A stretch of 64,000 nucleotides of DNA from Polytrichum commune (GCA_950295325.1 OX485806.1:31496001-31560000), one strand, 5' to 3'; positions 45,226 through 56,727 are shown, counted from the stretch's first letter. Numbers and translations are program-made. The notes: generated from the sequence alone by a model not told the origin.

Positions 45226-45619
45226 GGGGAAACTCAAGTATGTGAGCGTAGAGCGTAGAGCGGAGAGCGGAAAATATAGATTTTGTTGGGTAATTTTAGG
45301 AGAAGCAGTGCCTATTTCCGTGGAATTAGAGATAGATGGAATTCTATATTTGGAAATGCACCCCATTCCCGTGGACATAATAACCCAAAATTGTTCGAGA
45401 AACCAACGGATCCTATAGGCGTGGAAGATTGCATTTTTTATCAAACATCTTATAGTATTTGTTTCAAATGTATCATATTCCATTAGGGCTGACGTCACCA
45501 AATTTAAATCAAAATACCATACACAAAATATATTATTGGTCAACAAATTGTAGCCAACCTCAAAAGTTACAAAAATGGGTAGTCAGTTCAAGTAGCTATA
45601 TACTGTAGTTTTCGGCCAT

Positions 45620-46306
45620 CTACACCCTATTTTCCGGGCATGTCCAATATGGCCAAGATGGCCCAAAGAACATGCCATACATATTCTCCGCACCATAAGA
45701 GGCTTCCAGCTCAGTCCTTAGCTTAGCCAAAGACCGCAAAGACAAATCCCCCAACTCCGACCTCAAAATCCTCTGGAAAATTCTCGAGGTGACATGCCGG
45801 CTCTCTGAAAACAACATGAAGTTCAATTTAAACAATTTAACCAGGTTATGCTCGCGTGGCAAATACAACTCTGGCATCCCATGTGGACCCATCCTAAACT
45901 CATGCGCCGCCAGACGAAGAGCATTGTATTCCACAGTGCTATCCACAATCCGCTTCCAGGCCTTGCAACATAGCCGCAGTTTCCCGATTAAAACCAAACG
46001 GCGTTTGGTATCAAATGCCCTCTCCCGGCCAATCAAATCTTTTGCGGCACCCAACACTAAGTTGGGCACTAGTACGGACAACTGCACATCTAAATCCAGC
46101 TGCAATACGTGTGGCACATCCAAAACGAATCGGCGAGTTTTCGCGTTACCCCCTGAAACACATTGAAACACACAACCAGAATTTAATTAAATCAGAATTA
46201 ACCAACACAATTCAAATGTGGATTGAACACAAATGTTGTGGCTATAAAATCAAACAAAAATGAACTTCATAATGTAGGGCCAAATGAACTTACCTATCCA
46301 CGGCAT
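45620..46306 (-). CDS. Two-exon gene of unknown function, possibly F-box-like, captured by the element
   Basis: Exon 1 is 46306-46294 (ATG then MPWI), the intron 46293-46153 (GTAAGT...TTTCAG), exon 2 46152-45620; about 181 residues with no internal stop. The protein has LVLIGKLRLCCKAWKRIVDS, which resembles the L-x-C-K-x-W-K part of F-box domains, followed by a basic helical region and a C-terminal FGPSWPYWTCPE segment. Splicing restores a natural ATG, which supports a real gene or a recent capture of one. No homologue is seen elsewhere in the window. F-box assignment is tentative. Confidence 0.5.
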
Positions 46307-46383
46307 CTTGAATATGAGGATAGTGCTTGAGTCCTCCAATATCTCAACATGTAAATATAGACCTACCATCACAAAATCAGATT

Positions 46384-47040
46384 TGAAGTCTAAACCAACA
46401 AATTCACAATCACAAGCCAAATGCTACTGAAGGCCATTGAACCTCACAAGTTGATAATCTGGCCTAACCTCAAAAGATCAGATTTGAAGTCTAAGCCAAC
46501 AAATTCACAATCACAAGCCAAATGCTACTGAAGGCCATTGAACCTCACAAGTTGATAATTTGGCCTAACCTCAAAAGATCATATTTGAAGTCTAAGCCAA
46601 CAAATTCACAATCACAAGCCAAATGCTACTTAAGGCCATTGAACCTCACAAGTTGATAATCTGGCCTAACCTCAAAAGATCAGATTTGAAGTCTAAGCCA
46701 ACAAATTCACAATCACAAGCCAAATGCTACTGAAGGCCATTGAACCTCACAAGTTGATAATCTGGCCTAACCTCAAAAGATCAGAGTTGAAGTCTAAGCC
46801 AACAAATTCACAATCACAAGCCAAATGCTACTCAAGGCCATTGAACCTCACAAGTTGATAATCTGGCCTAACCTCAAAAGATCAAATTTGAAGTCTAAGC
46901 CAACAAATTCACAATCACAAGCCAAATGCTACTGAAGGCCATTGAACCTCACAAGTTGATAATCTGGCCTAACCTCAAAAGATCAGAGTTGAAGTCCAAG
47001 CCAACAAATTCACAATCACAAGCCAAATGCTACTCAAGAG
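46384..47040. repeat. 101-bp tandem repeat, about 6.5 copies
   Basis: Units begin near AAATGCTACTGAAGGCCATT at 46419, 46519, 46621, 46722 and onward at the same spacing. They differ at a few positions only (for example AGATTTGAAG versus AGAGTTGAAG). They lie just 5' of the two-exon gene's start. Confidence 0.92.
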
Positions 47041-47289
47041 CAAACAAAATATGAAGAGAGGCCAAGAGACGCACCTTTAGTGACGCTTGCATGAATATGA
47101 GCTTGCAACCATTTGTGGCTGATATATAGTTACCCAAGTCATTGCATTTGTTAAGGGTCTAATGTGAAAAGGGAGAAAGGTGAGGTGTCTATGATTGGTA
47201 GTATATTTGGTTTGATTGCCTTGTATTAAAGGGGTGAATCAAAACTCAAGTAGAGGATCCGGGCTAGACCACCATATGATGAACCCCTC

Positions 47290-47800
47290 ATCCAATACAT
47301 GGCCCCCTATAACTAAGACCTTGAACTAACTAGCCGAGAGCCTAAACAAACATAACCTTGAAGCTTTCACATTCATCCAAAATATGGCCCCCTATAACTA
47401 AGACCTTCACTAACTAGCCGGGAGCCTAAACAAACATGACCTCTAAGCTTTCACATTGATCCAAAATATGGCCCCATATAACTAAGACCTTGAACTAACT
47501 AGCCGAGAGCCTAAACTAGCAGAACTTGAAGGCTTTCACATTCATCCAAAATCTGGCCCCTCTAACTAAGACTCTACACTAACTAGCCGAGAGCCTAAAC
47601 TAACAGAACTTGAAGGCTTTCACATTCATCCAAAATATGGCCCCCCTAACTAAGACCTTAGACTACCTAGCCGAGAGCCTAAACTAACAGAACATGAAGG
47701 CTTTCACATTCATCCAAAATCTGGCCCCTCTAACTAAGGCTCTACACCAACGAGCCGAGAGCCTACCCAACCAAACATGTAACCACCCACATTGAAACAA
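47290..47800. repeat. Roughly 88-bp tandem repeat, about six copies
   Basis: Units share CATCCAAAATATGGCCCC, AACTAAGACCTT and ACTAGCCGAGAGCCTAAAC with moderate divergence between units. Confidence 0.88.
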
Positions 47801-47889
47801 TATCTGGTCCCAGAGCCCAAGGGATTACCCTCTCGGAGCCGAGAGCCTACCCAACAAAAAATCTAACCTCCCCCCTTCATACAAAATGT

Positions 47890-48185
47890 GGCCACTTAGA
47901 TTCCGAGAGGCTAGGCCTTTCAAGGCTAATGGACCAGATTTCGCATTGATTTGAATGTTTGAGTTAGCACTTAGTTTCCGAGAGGCTAGGCCTTTCAAGG
48001 CTAATGGACCAGATTTCGCATTGAATTGAATGTTTGAGTTAGCACTTAGATTCCGAGAGGCCAGGCCTTTCAAGGGTCTTGGACCAGATTTCGCATTGTT
48101 TTGAATGTTTGGGTTAGCACTTAGATTCCGAGAGGCTAGGCATTCAAGGGTCTTGGACCAGATTTTCGCTTTGAATTGTATGTTT
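47890..48185. repeat. Roughly 75-bp tandem repeat, four copies
   Basis: Units share TTCCGAGAGGCTAGGC, TTTCAAGG and GGACCAGATTTCGCATTG. They may be a further diverged segment of the preceding family, because the words GCCGAGAGCCTA and CCGAGAGGCTA are related. Confidence 0.85.
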
Positions 48186-48313
48186 GAGTTATGTGTCCAT
48201 TTTAGGACCTCTTGTGAAGCAATAATTGATTGATATAATAAAGATATAATCTCAATGATTATGTTTATTCCATTCAAAGTATCGTATTACAATGTATCAT
48301 TTGTCTATCAACT

Positions 48314-48779
48314 CTATTTTCGTTTTACATACTTCTTGGGTGAATCCGAGGGAGGTGGATCCGGTCGAAGCAAATCCATATAAGAAACTGTCTTATCTTT
48401 GTTTCGATCCTTCAGCGGAAGATGATGCGGCGGCAAGGTTCTCATCCGTTCGCGAAATGAAATAGACTTCGAAGATTCCCCTTCCACCTTCACCTCCTCC
48501 TCCGTTTCGTTCGATTTGTCTTCATCCAAATCAGCGTCATTCTCGGGCACATCTTCCTGCTTTTTCTTTTTTTTCACGTTGTTTTTGTTCCTCCCACGTC
48601 CTCCACCTCCATGCTTGTGTAGACTGCGAAAATGGAGTCAGGTCGTAGTCATCACTACTTCGATTTCCAGCAGCAAACGAAAATTCCGGCGATAAATTAA
48701 CCGGAATATGAAGATCTGCTAGACTTCTAATTTCCTTATCCCATCCTAATCCAGCAAACATGTCTCTTTCATCACCCAT
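48314..48779 (-). CDS. Small orphan gene, paralogue of the one at 59130-59590
   Basis: The ATG at 48779 gives MGDERDMFAGLGWDKEI, then HIPVNLSPE and DDYDLTPFSQSTQAW. The matching paralogue has MGEKKDMFEGLGCDEEI, HIPFNPSPE and DDYVMIPFSQSTQAW. After STQAW the conserved remainder (acidic region, then RMRTLPPHHLPLKDR, paralogue RRLSPHRLPLKER) continues in a different frame in both copies. The copies therefore share a frameshift, an overlapping two-ORF arrangement, or an unseen splice. The protein is small, charged and hydrophilic. It lies near the element's right end. Function unknown; conservation between two distant sites says it was a real gene. Confidence 0.5.
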
Positions 48780-49290
48780 TGTATGCAAGTGTATATACAA
48801 TGATGTTGGGTATGAGTCCAATATATAATCTATTCGGCCATAAACGATAATTGCTAAAGTCCAAGCTATAGAGTAGACTCACATATAAGACAAAGAGAAA
48901 AGTGATGAATAAAAACGAAGGAAGTTGATTATTTTGATTCCTTTGTATTTTGATTGATTCATTCTTCAATTATACCAATCTCAGAATATCCATTTTCATT
49001 GATTTTTTCTTGTAATCATCCTTGGTTTTAACAATTCAACTACCTCGCGGTCTCCAAACTTAGTGAGACCATTTCAATTTCAGGGCATTTTTGTTTCTTT
49101 TATGACCTATAATTCCCACGGAAATAGGTCCAATTTTTTTACTAAGTTTGGTAGATTCTGGAATATTCCAGGCATATTATTGTCTATTTTTGAAACATTC
49201 CTATTTTTATCAAGAAGGTTTGCTATTTTTATTTCATCTACGCTCTCCGCTCTCCGCTCTACGCTCTACACTCACATACAAGTGTCGTCC

Positions 49291-49299
49291 GCTCTTAAG
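49291..49299. repeat. Right 9-bp target-site duplication of the 4.07-kb element
   Basis: GCTCTTAAG, matching 45217-45225. Confidence 0.9.
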
Positions 49300-50820
49300 G
49301 TGCTCTCAGGTGGCATAGATTTCTCTTAAGGTGCTCCCAGGTCGCTCTTAATGTGCTCTCAGGTTGCTTAGATTTCTCTTAATGTGCTCTCAGGTCGCTC
49401 TTAATGTGCTTTCAGGTTGCTCTTAAGGTGCTCTCAGGTTGCTTAGATTTAAAAGTTGGAATTTTCATTGGGTGCCTGAGGCACCCCGCCGGTGCCGGCT
49501 AGGGGCTCTTGGCTGGACCCTGAGGGATCCTGGTTGCTCCCAGGTGGCTCTTACGGTGCTCTCAGGTCACGCGAAGTGGGAAACAAAAAGCTGCTGAAGT
49601 CTTGATCCTGAAATCCTGCCTCCCTCAGACGCTTAGCCTCCTTCTCCTTCTCCGTCTTTTTTCCCTTTATTTTGGCTCATTGGGGTTTGGACAAGGCTTA
49701 TGGGACAAGGGTTTGGACAAGGCTTATGAACAAGTTCAGTGCAGTGCAGTGCAGTGCAGTGCTTTGCAGTCCGAATTGTCTTCTGCCATGCTTGGATGTG
49801 GATGCCACATCTTCAAATTTGTTTTTCTGGAGCAAAGATTCTTCAAAATTGTTTTTCTAAAGCAAAGATTCTTCGTGATTCGATTCATGCCTGCCAAAAC
49901 TTCCTCGGAATCTCGTCAACCTGGTCTTGCCAATCTTCTTCACCCACGTGGTGGTCACAGTCAAGCATTCAAGTGCGAGTCGGAGATGGTGACGTTGGGA
50001 ATCCTGTGTTTTAAAAGCATAGCTGAGTGTGGAATTAGCATGATTCAAAGATCCTGGTTTCATCTAGTGACGATGAATTGGGAAGAATCGATTCACAAGT
50101 TGCTCCCAGGTGGCTCTTAAGGTGCTCTCAGGTGGCTTAGATTTTTCTTAAGGTGCTCCCAGGTCGCTCTTAATGTGCTCTCAGGTTGCTTAGATTTCTC
50201 TTAATGTGCTCTCAGGTCGCTCTTAATGTGCTCTCAGGTTGCTTAGATTTCTCTTAATGTGCTCTTAGGTTGCTCTTAAGGTGCTCTCAGGTTGCTTAGA
50301 TTTAAAAGTTGGAATTTTCATTGGGTGCCTGAGGCACCCCGCCGGTGCCGGCTAGGGGCTCTTGGCTGGACCCTGAGGGATCCTGGTTGCTCCCAGGTGG
50401 CTCTTAAGGTGCTCTCAGGTGGCTTAGATTTCTCTTAAGGTGCTCTCAGGTATTTCTTAATGTGCTCTCAGGTGGCTTAGATTTCTCTTAAGGTGCTCTC
50501 AGGTATCTCTTAATGTGCTCTCAGGTTGCTTAGATTTCTCTTGATGTGCTCTCAGGTCGCTCTTAATGTGCTCTCAGGTTGCTTAGATTTCTCTTAAGGT
50601 GCTCTCAGGTCGCTCTTATTGTGCTCTCAGGTTGCTTAGATTTCTCTTAATGTGCTCTCAGGTCGCTCTTAAGGTGCTCTCAGGTTGCTTAGTGCTAAAA
50701 GGTGGAATTTTCATTGGATTGCTCTCAGGTTGCTCAAGTTGCTCTCTTGTTTCTCTCAGGTTGCTCGGTTGTTGCTCTCAAGTTGCTTGTAGCTTTCAGG
50801 TGCTGAGGGCTGAGGGTTGT
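49300..50820 (+). repeat. GCTCTCAGGT-type minisatellite, right block
   Basis: It continues the interrupted array with many short units (GTGCTCTCAGGT, CGCTCTTAAG, TTGCTTAGATTTCTCTTAA). A longer module with GGGTGCCTGAGGCACCC and GCCGGTGCCGGC recurs near 49471, 50322 and (left block) 45141. About 49570-50100 is non-repetitive and includes a (GTGCA)n run at 49737; I see no exon in it. The array forms the first long intron of the outer ParB/methyltransferase-like gene. Confidence 0.88.
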
Positions 50821-51529
50821 GGGCTTAAGGCTGTGGGTTGCTCTCAGCTATCATGCGAGACCGTATTCTTGAAATTCTCGAGAAACAGGTGAGCCAATTT
50901 CTTAATAAATGTTTACATTCTTCTCACATGAGCTGAAGGTGGCATTGTGTTGAATGTGTTTCAGTTGAAGCGAGTATTATGAGTCCAGGAAATGGTGGAG
51001 ATGGTGGGGAAGGTGCATTCCACATTGCTTTCAGATTTGGGGTTTATTTATTCATTCCAATTTCATGTGGTTTGGTGTTGCATTCCAATTTCGTGAATGA
51101 ACCTTGTCGATTATGAGGTGCGTAAATTGTTAGGGGTCATTCACCATGTAATCAAATGCTCTCTTCTTCTGATATTTTAGAAATCGAGTAAATGTTGTTT
51201 GCACACAATTCTATTATGACTTCCAGTGACTGATATGGCATTGTGCGCTTCCTCAGCTTCTTCGGGTGAGCCTGCCGGTACGTTCTGCGTCGGTCACCAG
51301 TCCAAACCTGGTTGTCCTCTGTTCATTTTGCAGTTTGCTATTAACTCATTAGTGGGATTTTCAAAATGAACATTCACTCACGTTTTTGGCTCACGTATTG
51401 CTTTCTTAACTGCTGATATACATGTCACATTGTAATCAATCAGTAAATGATTTATTGAACGATTATCTTGAGGCAGAATTCTCATGCAATATCTCATGCA
51501 ATATCTGCTGAATTTGCCTTCATTTTCAG

Positions 51530-52073
51530 ACAATCCAAGAGATGCTCGCTCGAAGCTCCATACCATGGTCTCTAATGAGATTCCCAACACCAAATCCAGG
51601 ATTGAGGGACTTAGATTTCAACCGAGGAACAAGTCCAAGATCTTCATTCCTCTTTGTCGAATGGTTTGTCTTCCCGTGGTCTGTCCCTTCCTTAAGAATG
51701 ATGTCCGGAAGTTGGCTTCGCATTTCCAGGAGAACAGTTACATGGAAGGTAATGGTGTTTTTTATGTTGCCCTGGAGGATAATGAAGGCAAAACTTCAGA
51801 CATTTCCGAAGAGATCATTTCCACTTGGAGTCAACATTGGGTGACAGTGAACAACGAATTTGAGGCCATGCTAGCCGCCGATCCAGTTCTCCAAGTCTTT
51901 TGTGGGAAGATGTTCCATGTTTGGGATGGCAACCACCGCATCCAAGCTTGGATGCCAATTATCAACAATGACCACCTGGATGACATTTCTTGGCATTATA
52001 CGGTCGAGAGTATTATTCTCGTTGTGAATGGGGATGTTGTATCCATGCTCACTGCCTTACACGAGGTCAACTG
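51530..52073 (+). other. ParB/sulfiredoxin-like exon (outer copy)
   Basis: Bounded by TTTTCAG and CTG|GTATGT with the same phases as the inner exon. It encodes SKIFIPLCRMVCLPVVCPF, YMEGNGVFYVALED, FHVWDGNHRIQAW and LHEVNW. The exon itself has no stop. Residues conserved between two diverged copies centre on DGNHR, as expected for the ligand or nucleotide-binding motif of this fold. Confidence 0.55.
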
Positions 52074-52166
52074 GTATGTTCTCATTGCAATCACAGGCTC
52101 TCTTGATTCCATCTCATTTTTTTCATGATACCTCATCTCTAATTCCATCTTGATTTTCTGCCACCA

Positions 52167-53965
52167 GGGAGAAATGAAAATTCATATGTGGTTGCAAACC
52201 TTGTGCATCGGCTCTACCACACTCAGAGTCTTGCCAAACAACCAGTGGAGTTCTTCAAGTCCTTGGTGTCTCAAGATGAAGTTCGAGCTGCGGAGACAAA
52301 ACAAAAGAATCCTAAAACCAAGACTTGGTTCACCCTTACAACTGCATCGCTCACCTCCATACTCTACCAGGTTCAATTATTTTGATAGTCTTCCTATGGT
52401 TTCATTCCCACTTTTCTCTTCCTCCATATTTATATGTTACACGTATTACTAATATCCTTATTCCTTGCTTTTCAAATGTGTCAGCAAGAAATTGGAGTGG
52501 TTGCAGCATCTGCAGAGCGGAAATTTTATGATCGATATCCAAACCCTGAGGACTGGACATCTCAACCCGTTGATGACATCGTTGGTAAGGCGGTTACACG
52601 TGCCAAGGTGCATTTCAAAAGTGAGTTGAAGAAGATCTTACCAATTGTTGATCCTCAGAACACTCCTGCTTTTCTTGCCGAAGTAAAGACTCATTATGAG
52701 TGTCGTGATGACGGTGTTGAGATGAAGTTAGAGAAGTTGTGGATGTTGGCTGTGTCTGCCATGGATCCTTCCATGAAGGTACTTTGGCTTGAGCGCTGGA
52801 ATCAGCCTACAAGCCTTCGGGTGCAACTGAAATTCCCCAAGCAAGGTTTCAACGATGACGCCTTTTACACTTGGCTGAATAAGGCAACATGGTGGGCTCA
52901 AGTATGTGATTCTCTACCTGCCCTCTTTGTTGAGTTCTCAAAAATTGTTGTTGAACTTTCATCTTCATTGCTAGTCCATTGCAAATTTGTTGTCTTCTGT
53001 GTTCATAACTCCTCTGTCTTGCTATGCAGTTGGCAGTGGAAGCACAAAAACTTCTCGATGGTGTCCTGCGTGATCAAAAAGCCACCATCAATTACCAACC
53101 TGATGGCCGGGATCCAATTCCCACCATTTTTTATTATATTGAGCAAATTCGCATTTCATTATGGGACACGGCATTCTTCCGCGAATTCGCAGTGGAAAAA
53201 GGAGTGAACAAGAACAACAGTATCGACAAGCAGTACTTGTTCAAGCCAGCATTACACCGTCACTTGTACCGGTACTTCAAATATGTCCTCTTCCCCTCCA
53301 AGGCTATCTCTAGATCCCCTCCCTTCTTTGTTAATTTCTTGGAGATAGATAGTGAGGATTTCATGCTCACTGAGGGGATCATGAAATCATGGGATTCTGT
53401 GCACTGGGAGCGATGTGGTTGGTATCTTAACTGCCCAGCTTCGAAGGCCCCTTCGTTTGACATCGCTCTTTGGGACTCTATCCAACCACCTTCCCTTCGA
53501 ACTGGGACTCCCTCGGATACCGTCGACACTCCGCTTGAGGTGCTTGCCAGTCAACGGCCGGCCTCAAAATCCAAGAGGCAACCGAGGCAGAAGAAGGCTC
53601 CCGTTTCTGATTAGGTTCAGTGGGCCACTTCCCCAGTTGTGACACCGCCCCTCTTCTCTGCACCAGATGTTGCACATACTTCAAGTGCATCTAGACTTCC
53701 TGCATCACCTCCGAGTCTTTCAGTACTTCCAGCAGAGCCAATTACGAAGCGCCAGAAAGTTGATGTCCCGGAGTCCAGTACGGCCACCACGTTCTTGTCT
53801 CCCCCTAAGCGTCATCCCATGAAGATGAAGGCTGTTGCATTGTCAAGCGCATTTACTTCTCAGCAACTTCTTGTAAATGATTCTTTTGTTTGAATTGTGG
53901 AGGAGAAGACAATCACTGGAAAGTTCAGCACCAACTACGCCGACATTGTTTACTTTCTGAACAAG
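52167..53965 (+). pseudogene. Middle-region exons (outer copy)
   Basis: Exons 52167-52370, 52485-52901 and 53030-53965. Conserved features with the inner copy: NLVHRLYHTQ, TWFTL, QEIGVVAASAE, WLNKATWWAQ, YRYFKYVLFP, WERCGWYLNC, and a basic Ser/Pro-rich linker ending KRQPRQKKAP. An extra G at the first acceptor throws the frame out; TAG (53612-53614) and TGA (53891-53893) interrupt the last exon. No known domain recognised. Confidence 0.65.
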
Positions 53966-54100
53966 GTTTTCACTCCCCCTCATTTTCCAATTCACTACAA
54001 CATTGTAGGTTGGTAGTTGGATTTTTGTGGCATTGGATATTTTTTTCAATGTCAAGTTCTAGCTCGGAACTCCCAGGACTTACATTCCTTTCCGTTTTAG

Positions 54101-56394
54101 GTTGGTAGTGGACACCACTTCTACTTTGATGGCAAACTCATTCAAAAACCTGCAGTGGACTTGCTTATTGCTGAGTACCCTGACGGGCAGAGAGTTCCTG
54201 GAGTTTCTAATCCCCCGTCTCAGATCCCACCTTGGAATGAGTACTCCGATTCTTTTCTTCAAGTGACCATGAGATTTGCATATTCCTACTTGCATGACGA
54301 TGGAGCCTTCATTCTTTTCTACCCCGACAGTTCCATGGTTCGCAAGGAGATTTCATCATTTTTCAAGAATTACAAGATGAAGGTTCTTGACGAGTGGACC
54401 ATCATCAATTATTTGCACCTTGCCAATCCCCTCGTGCCAGCCAAAAATGTTTGTTTCTTGTCCTTCTCTCTTTCCTACTATTTTAACTAAGTTTTTACTT
54501 CTCTTCCGATTTTTCTTCTTAAGAGTTAGCTAATTGTTTGATTTACCTTTGCAGACTTTGAAGTTCAAGGCTATTCTTATAGTCAGATCTGTCCCTACTT
54601 CTGAGGCTAGGCAGCCAAAGAACCTCACGATCACTCCAGATCCTTCAGTCCCTCAGGTGGACTTAGCGTGTGATGATGTCCTCTTCAATCCTGTCACATC
54701 CGAGTCCCAGTTGATTCGTAAAAGCGATGGTTCGCCATGGCGAGGCCCGAAGGAGAAATCGGATGTTCTCATAAAGCTCTTTATGCATGGATTATGTCCT
54801 CCAGATGGTATTGTCGCCGACCTAACCGCTGTCGTGATGTGGGCGGTCTATTAGTTAGAATTTAGATATTTTATTTGTTTTCATTATTTTTAAAATTGAT
54901 CTTAGTTAGGTAAAAACCGGTCTTAAGTTGAAGACCAGATGAATTGGTAGATGGATGTGGTAGGTAGGATTGAATTTACCGGCGGGCCAATAGCTAACCA
55001 CCTAGGAGTTCTAGAAGGTTTTTAACTTTAAATTCCTATTGGCTTGCCGGATTAGCCTTTAGCCCCAAACGTCCTATTTCTAGCGGGATTAAGGTTCTAG
55101 AAACCTTTAACCCCATATCTTTCCTATTTCTAGTAGGATAAGGATTCTAGAAACCTTTAACCCCAAAGGTCACCCATTAGCAAGCCACTTGGAGGGGTTC
55201 TAGAGGACCTTACCTCGATGGTTTCCTATTGGCCGAAGGGGGGCAAGGTGGAAGACTATTTAAGGGGTGTTAGAAGAATGTTTAAGGGGACCATAAGTAT
55301 TTTGGAGTTGTTACTTGTGTTGGATTGAGAGAGCTTAGAGCATCGTGAGAGGGATAAGTGCTTAGGAGGCTCATCTACATAAGAGGGTGTGGAGGTGTGG
55401 CATTTAGAGTGACTAGATTGCACTAGGTGCACTACTTGTTGAGTTTATTGGTTATGAACTTGAGCAGAACTTTATAGTGAAAGATTTGTCAATTATGGAT
55501 GATCGGAGTGTTCAATGGATATGAAAATTTGAAAGATTGTTTATTATGAATTATGGAAGTTGTGGTAAAAATTTGAGAGCTTCAGTCATTGGCATGAAAA
55601 AATTATTAAGAGTTGAAGGGAAGGGTGTCTAGGAACAAAGCCAACTAAACTAGCAAGATTTGAAAATATGTATCTTTTAGAGAGTTATAGATATGGATAC
55701 CAAAATTTGACACCACCTTTTGAACTTACACATCTATCTTGTGTTAAAATCTGAAATTTATTGGACATAAGATTAGGAAGTTATTAAGGTTTTAGAGACC
55801 GGGTGTTTTATCACAGCATTCATGCTAGGTAGTTAGAGTTAGAATATAATGCATAACTTTTGCATATGAACTCTGATTGTGCTCAAATTTGGTGAGAATG
55901 TTTTTGATAAGGTACTTAATAAGTGTACCAAATTTCACTTGAAGAATATGAGTTGGTTTTGAATTATACTATTCTGAAGTTTAGAGGGATCACATTAAGA
56001 GAGATTTACATCAAGAGTGTAGGAGAAGGAAAGCTATTATATTTTTTTTTAAACACTACCATAAAATAGAAGCCCGGCGCTTACCGGATAGTGCATATTT
56101 TCCTTGATACCGCTTCCACAGGTACCTCATACCCACTTCTTCTTCATTTTTAATTTTTAATTTTTATACCATGTTTCATGTCCTAATTTATCTCATTACT
56201 CCAGGAGCTACTATTCGCGCAGCCCGTGCATGTAACCGCCACATTCTGGCTTTAGAGAGCGACTCTATGTTCTTTTCTGAAGTCCTTGAACCCCTGGCAG
56301 TTCCACCTCCAAATGCTTCGAGTTTCTCTACTCCGGGCGACCTGATTGATGATGACGAGTCCATTCCAGATGCCCCTTTGTACGATATATGTGA
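54101..56394 (+). pseudogene. Methyltransferase-like exons, split by an LTR insertion (outer copy)
   Basis: Exons 54101-54448, 54555-54829 plus 56109-56121, and 56205-56394. They encode KPAVDLLIAEYPDG, YLHDDGAFILFYPDS, DEWTIINY, TLKFKAILIVRS, PWRGPKEK, then PDGIVADLTA, interrupted, and GATIRAARACNRHILALESD. Joining across the insertion gives DLTASTG in place of the inner DLTAGTG. Apart from the insertion these exons have no stops, in contrast to the middle region. Confidence 0.6.
54830..56108. mobile_element. Probable solo LTR inserted in the motif I exon (1.28 kb)
   Basis: It begins TGTCGTGATGTGGGCGG at 54830 and is flanked by the 5-bp duplication ACCGC (54825-54829 and 56109-56113). Removing it rejoins the exon in frame (DLTA|STG). 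The start looks like a plant LTR; the 3' end lacks a canonical CA, so the right border may be off by a few bases or mutated. It has TATTTAAGGGGTGTTAG (55257), a possible TATA-like site, and no coding sequence. Confidence 0.65.
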
Positions 56395-56492
56395 GTAAGT
56401 CCACGCCTTCGTTGGTTGACATTGTTTTCTATTTATCTCTTAATTGTAATCCATCCTTTGTCCATCTCTAAATCTTGCTCTGAACATGGCAG

Positions 56493-56727
56493 TTTGACAA
56501 ATCCAGGGAGACCGCTACGAACTCCACCTTCAACTTGGTACTTTCCGTCGCCGCCCCCAAGTCCTCGTGGCTTACCTGTATATGCTGAAGCCATGGCCTT
56601 GGCGTATGCCCATGGTAGCTCTGGGAATTCGACATCCTTCTTCACTCCTAAGAATCATGTTGATCCTCGAGTTCTACGCTACTTTGATTTGGAAGCAGTG
56701 TCGAGCTCTCTATGTAGCAGTGATTGA
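56493..56727 (+). other. Last exon: conserved C-terminal tail (outer copy)
   Basis: Acceptor TGGCAG, phase-2 join giving an Asp codon as in the inner copy. It encodes a Pro-rich part (PPPSPRGLPVYAEAMALAYA), a Ser-rich stretch and DPRVLRYFDL, and stops after SLCSSD. Confidence 0.65.

Larger units (their letters stand above)
45226..49290. mobile_element. 4.07-kb Mutator-like element carrying unrelated genes
   Basis: The left end starts GGGGAAACTCAAGTATGTGA and then shows GAGCGTA and GAGCGGA heptamers (to about 45272). The right end, read on the minus strand, starts GGACGACACTTGTATGTGAG (49243-49290). Both resemble the inner element's ends, and 9-bp duplications GCTCTTAAG flank it. It has no transposase. 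Inside are a two-exon gene (45620-46306), three tandem-repeat blocks and a small orphan gene (48314-48779). It is therefore a non-autonomous, Pack-MULE-like relative that could be mobilised by the transposase family described here. Confidence 0.88.
44209..56727 (+). pseudogene. ParB/methyltransferase-like gene of the outer element, multi-exon
   Basis: This is the homologue of the inner minus-strand gene. Exons by comparison: 44209-44478; possible small exons 44655-44812 and 50848-50888; 51530-52073 (ParB-like); 52167-52370; 52485-52901; 53030-53965; 54101-54448; 54555-54829 joined to 56109-56121 across an LTR insertion; 56205-56394; 56493-56727. Splice sites and phases match the inner copy. 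Lesions: one extra G at the 52167 exon start shifts frame, TAG at 53612-53614, TGA at 53891-53893, and a 1.28-kb insertion in the motif I exon. Its 5' intron contains a GCTCTCAGGT minisatellite and a 4.07-kb Mutator-like element. It is oriented toward the right inverted repeat. An old inactive copy, valuable for defining exon structure. Confidence 0.75.

Noticed and set aside
49602-50120. 172-codon ORF in the minisatellite intron
   Set aside because: It spans unrelated sequence and a (GTGCA)n run and ends in minisatellite; no homologue in the inner element.
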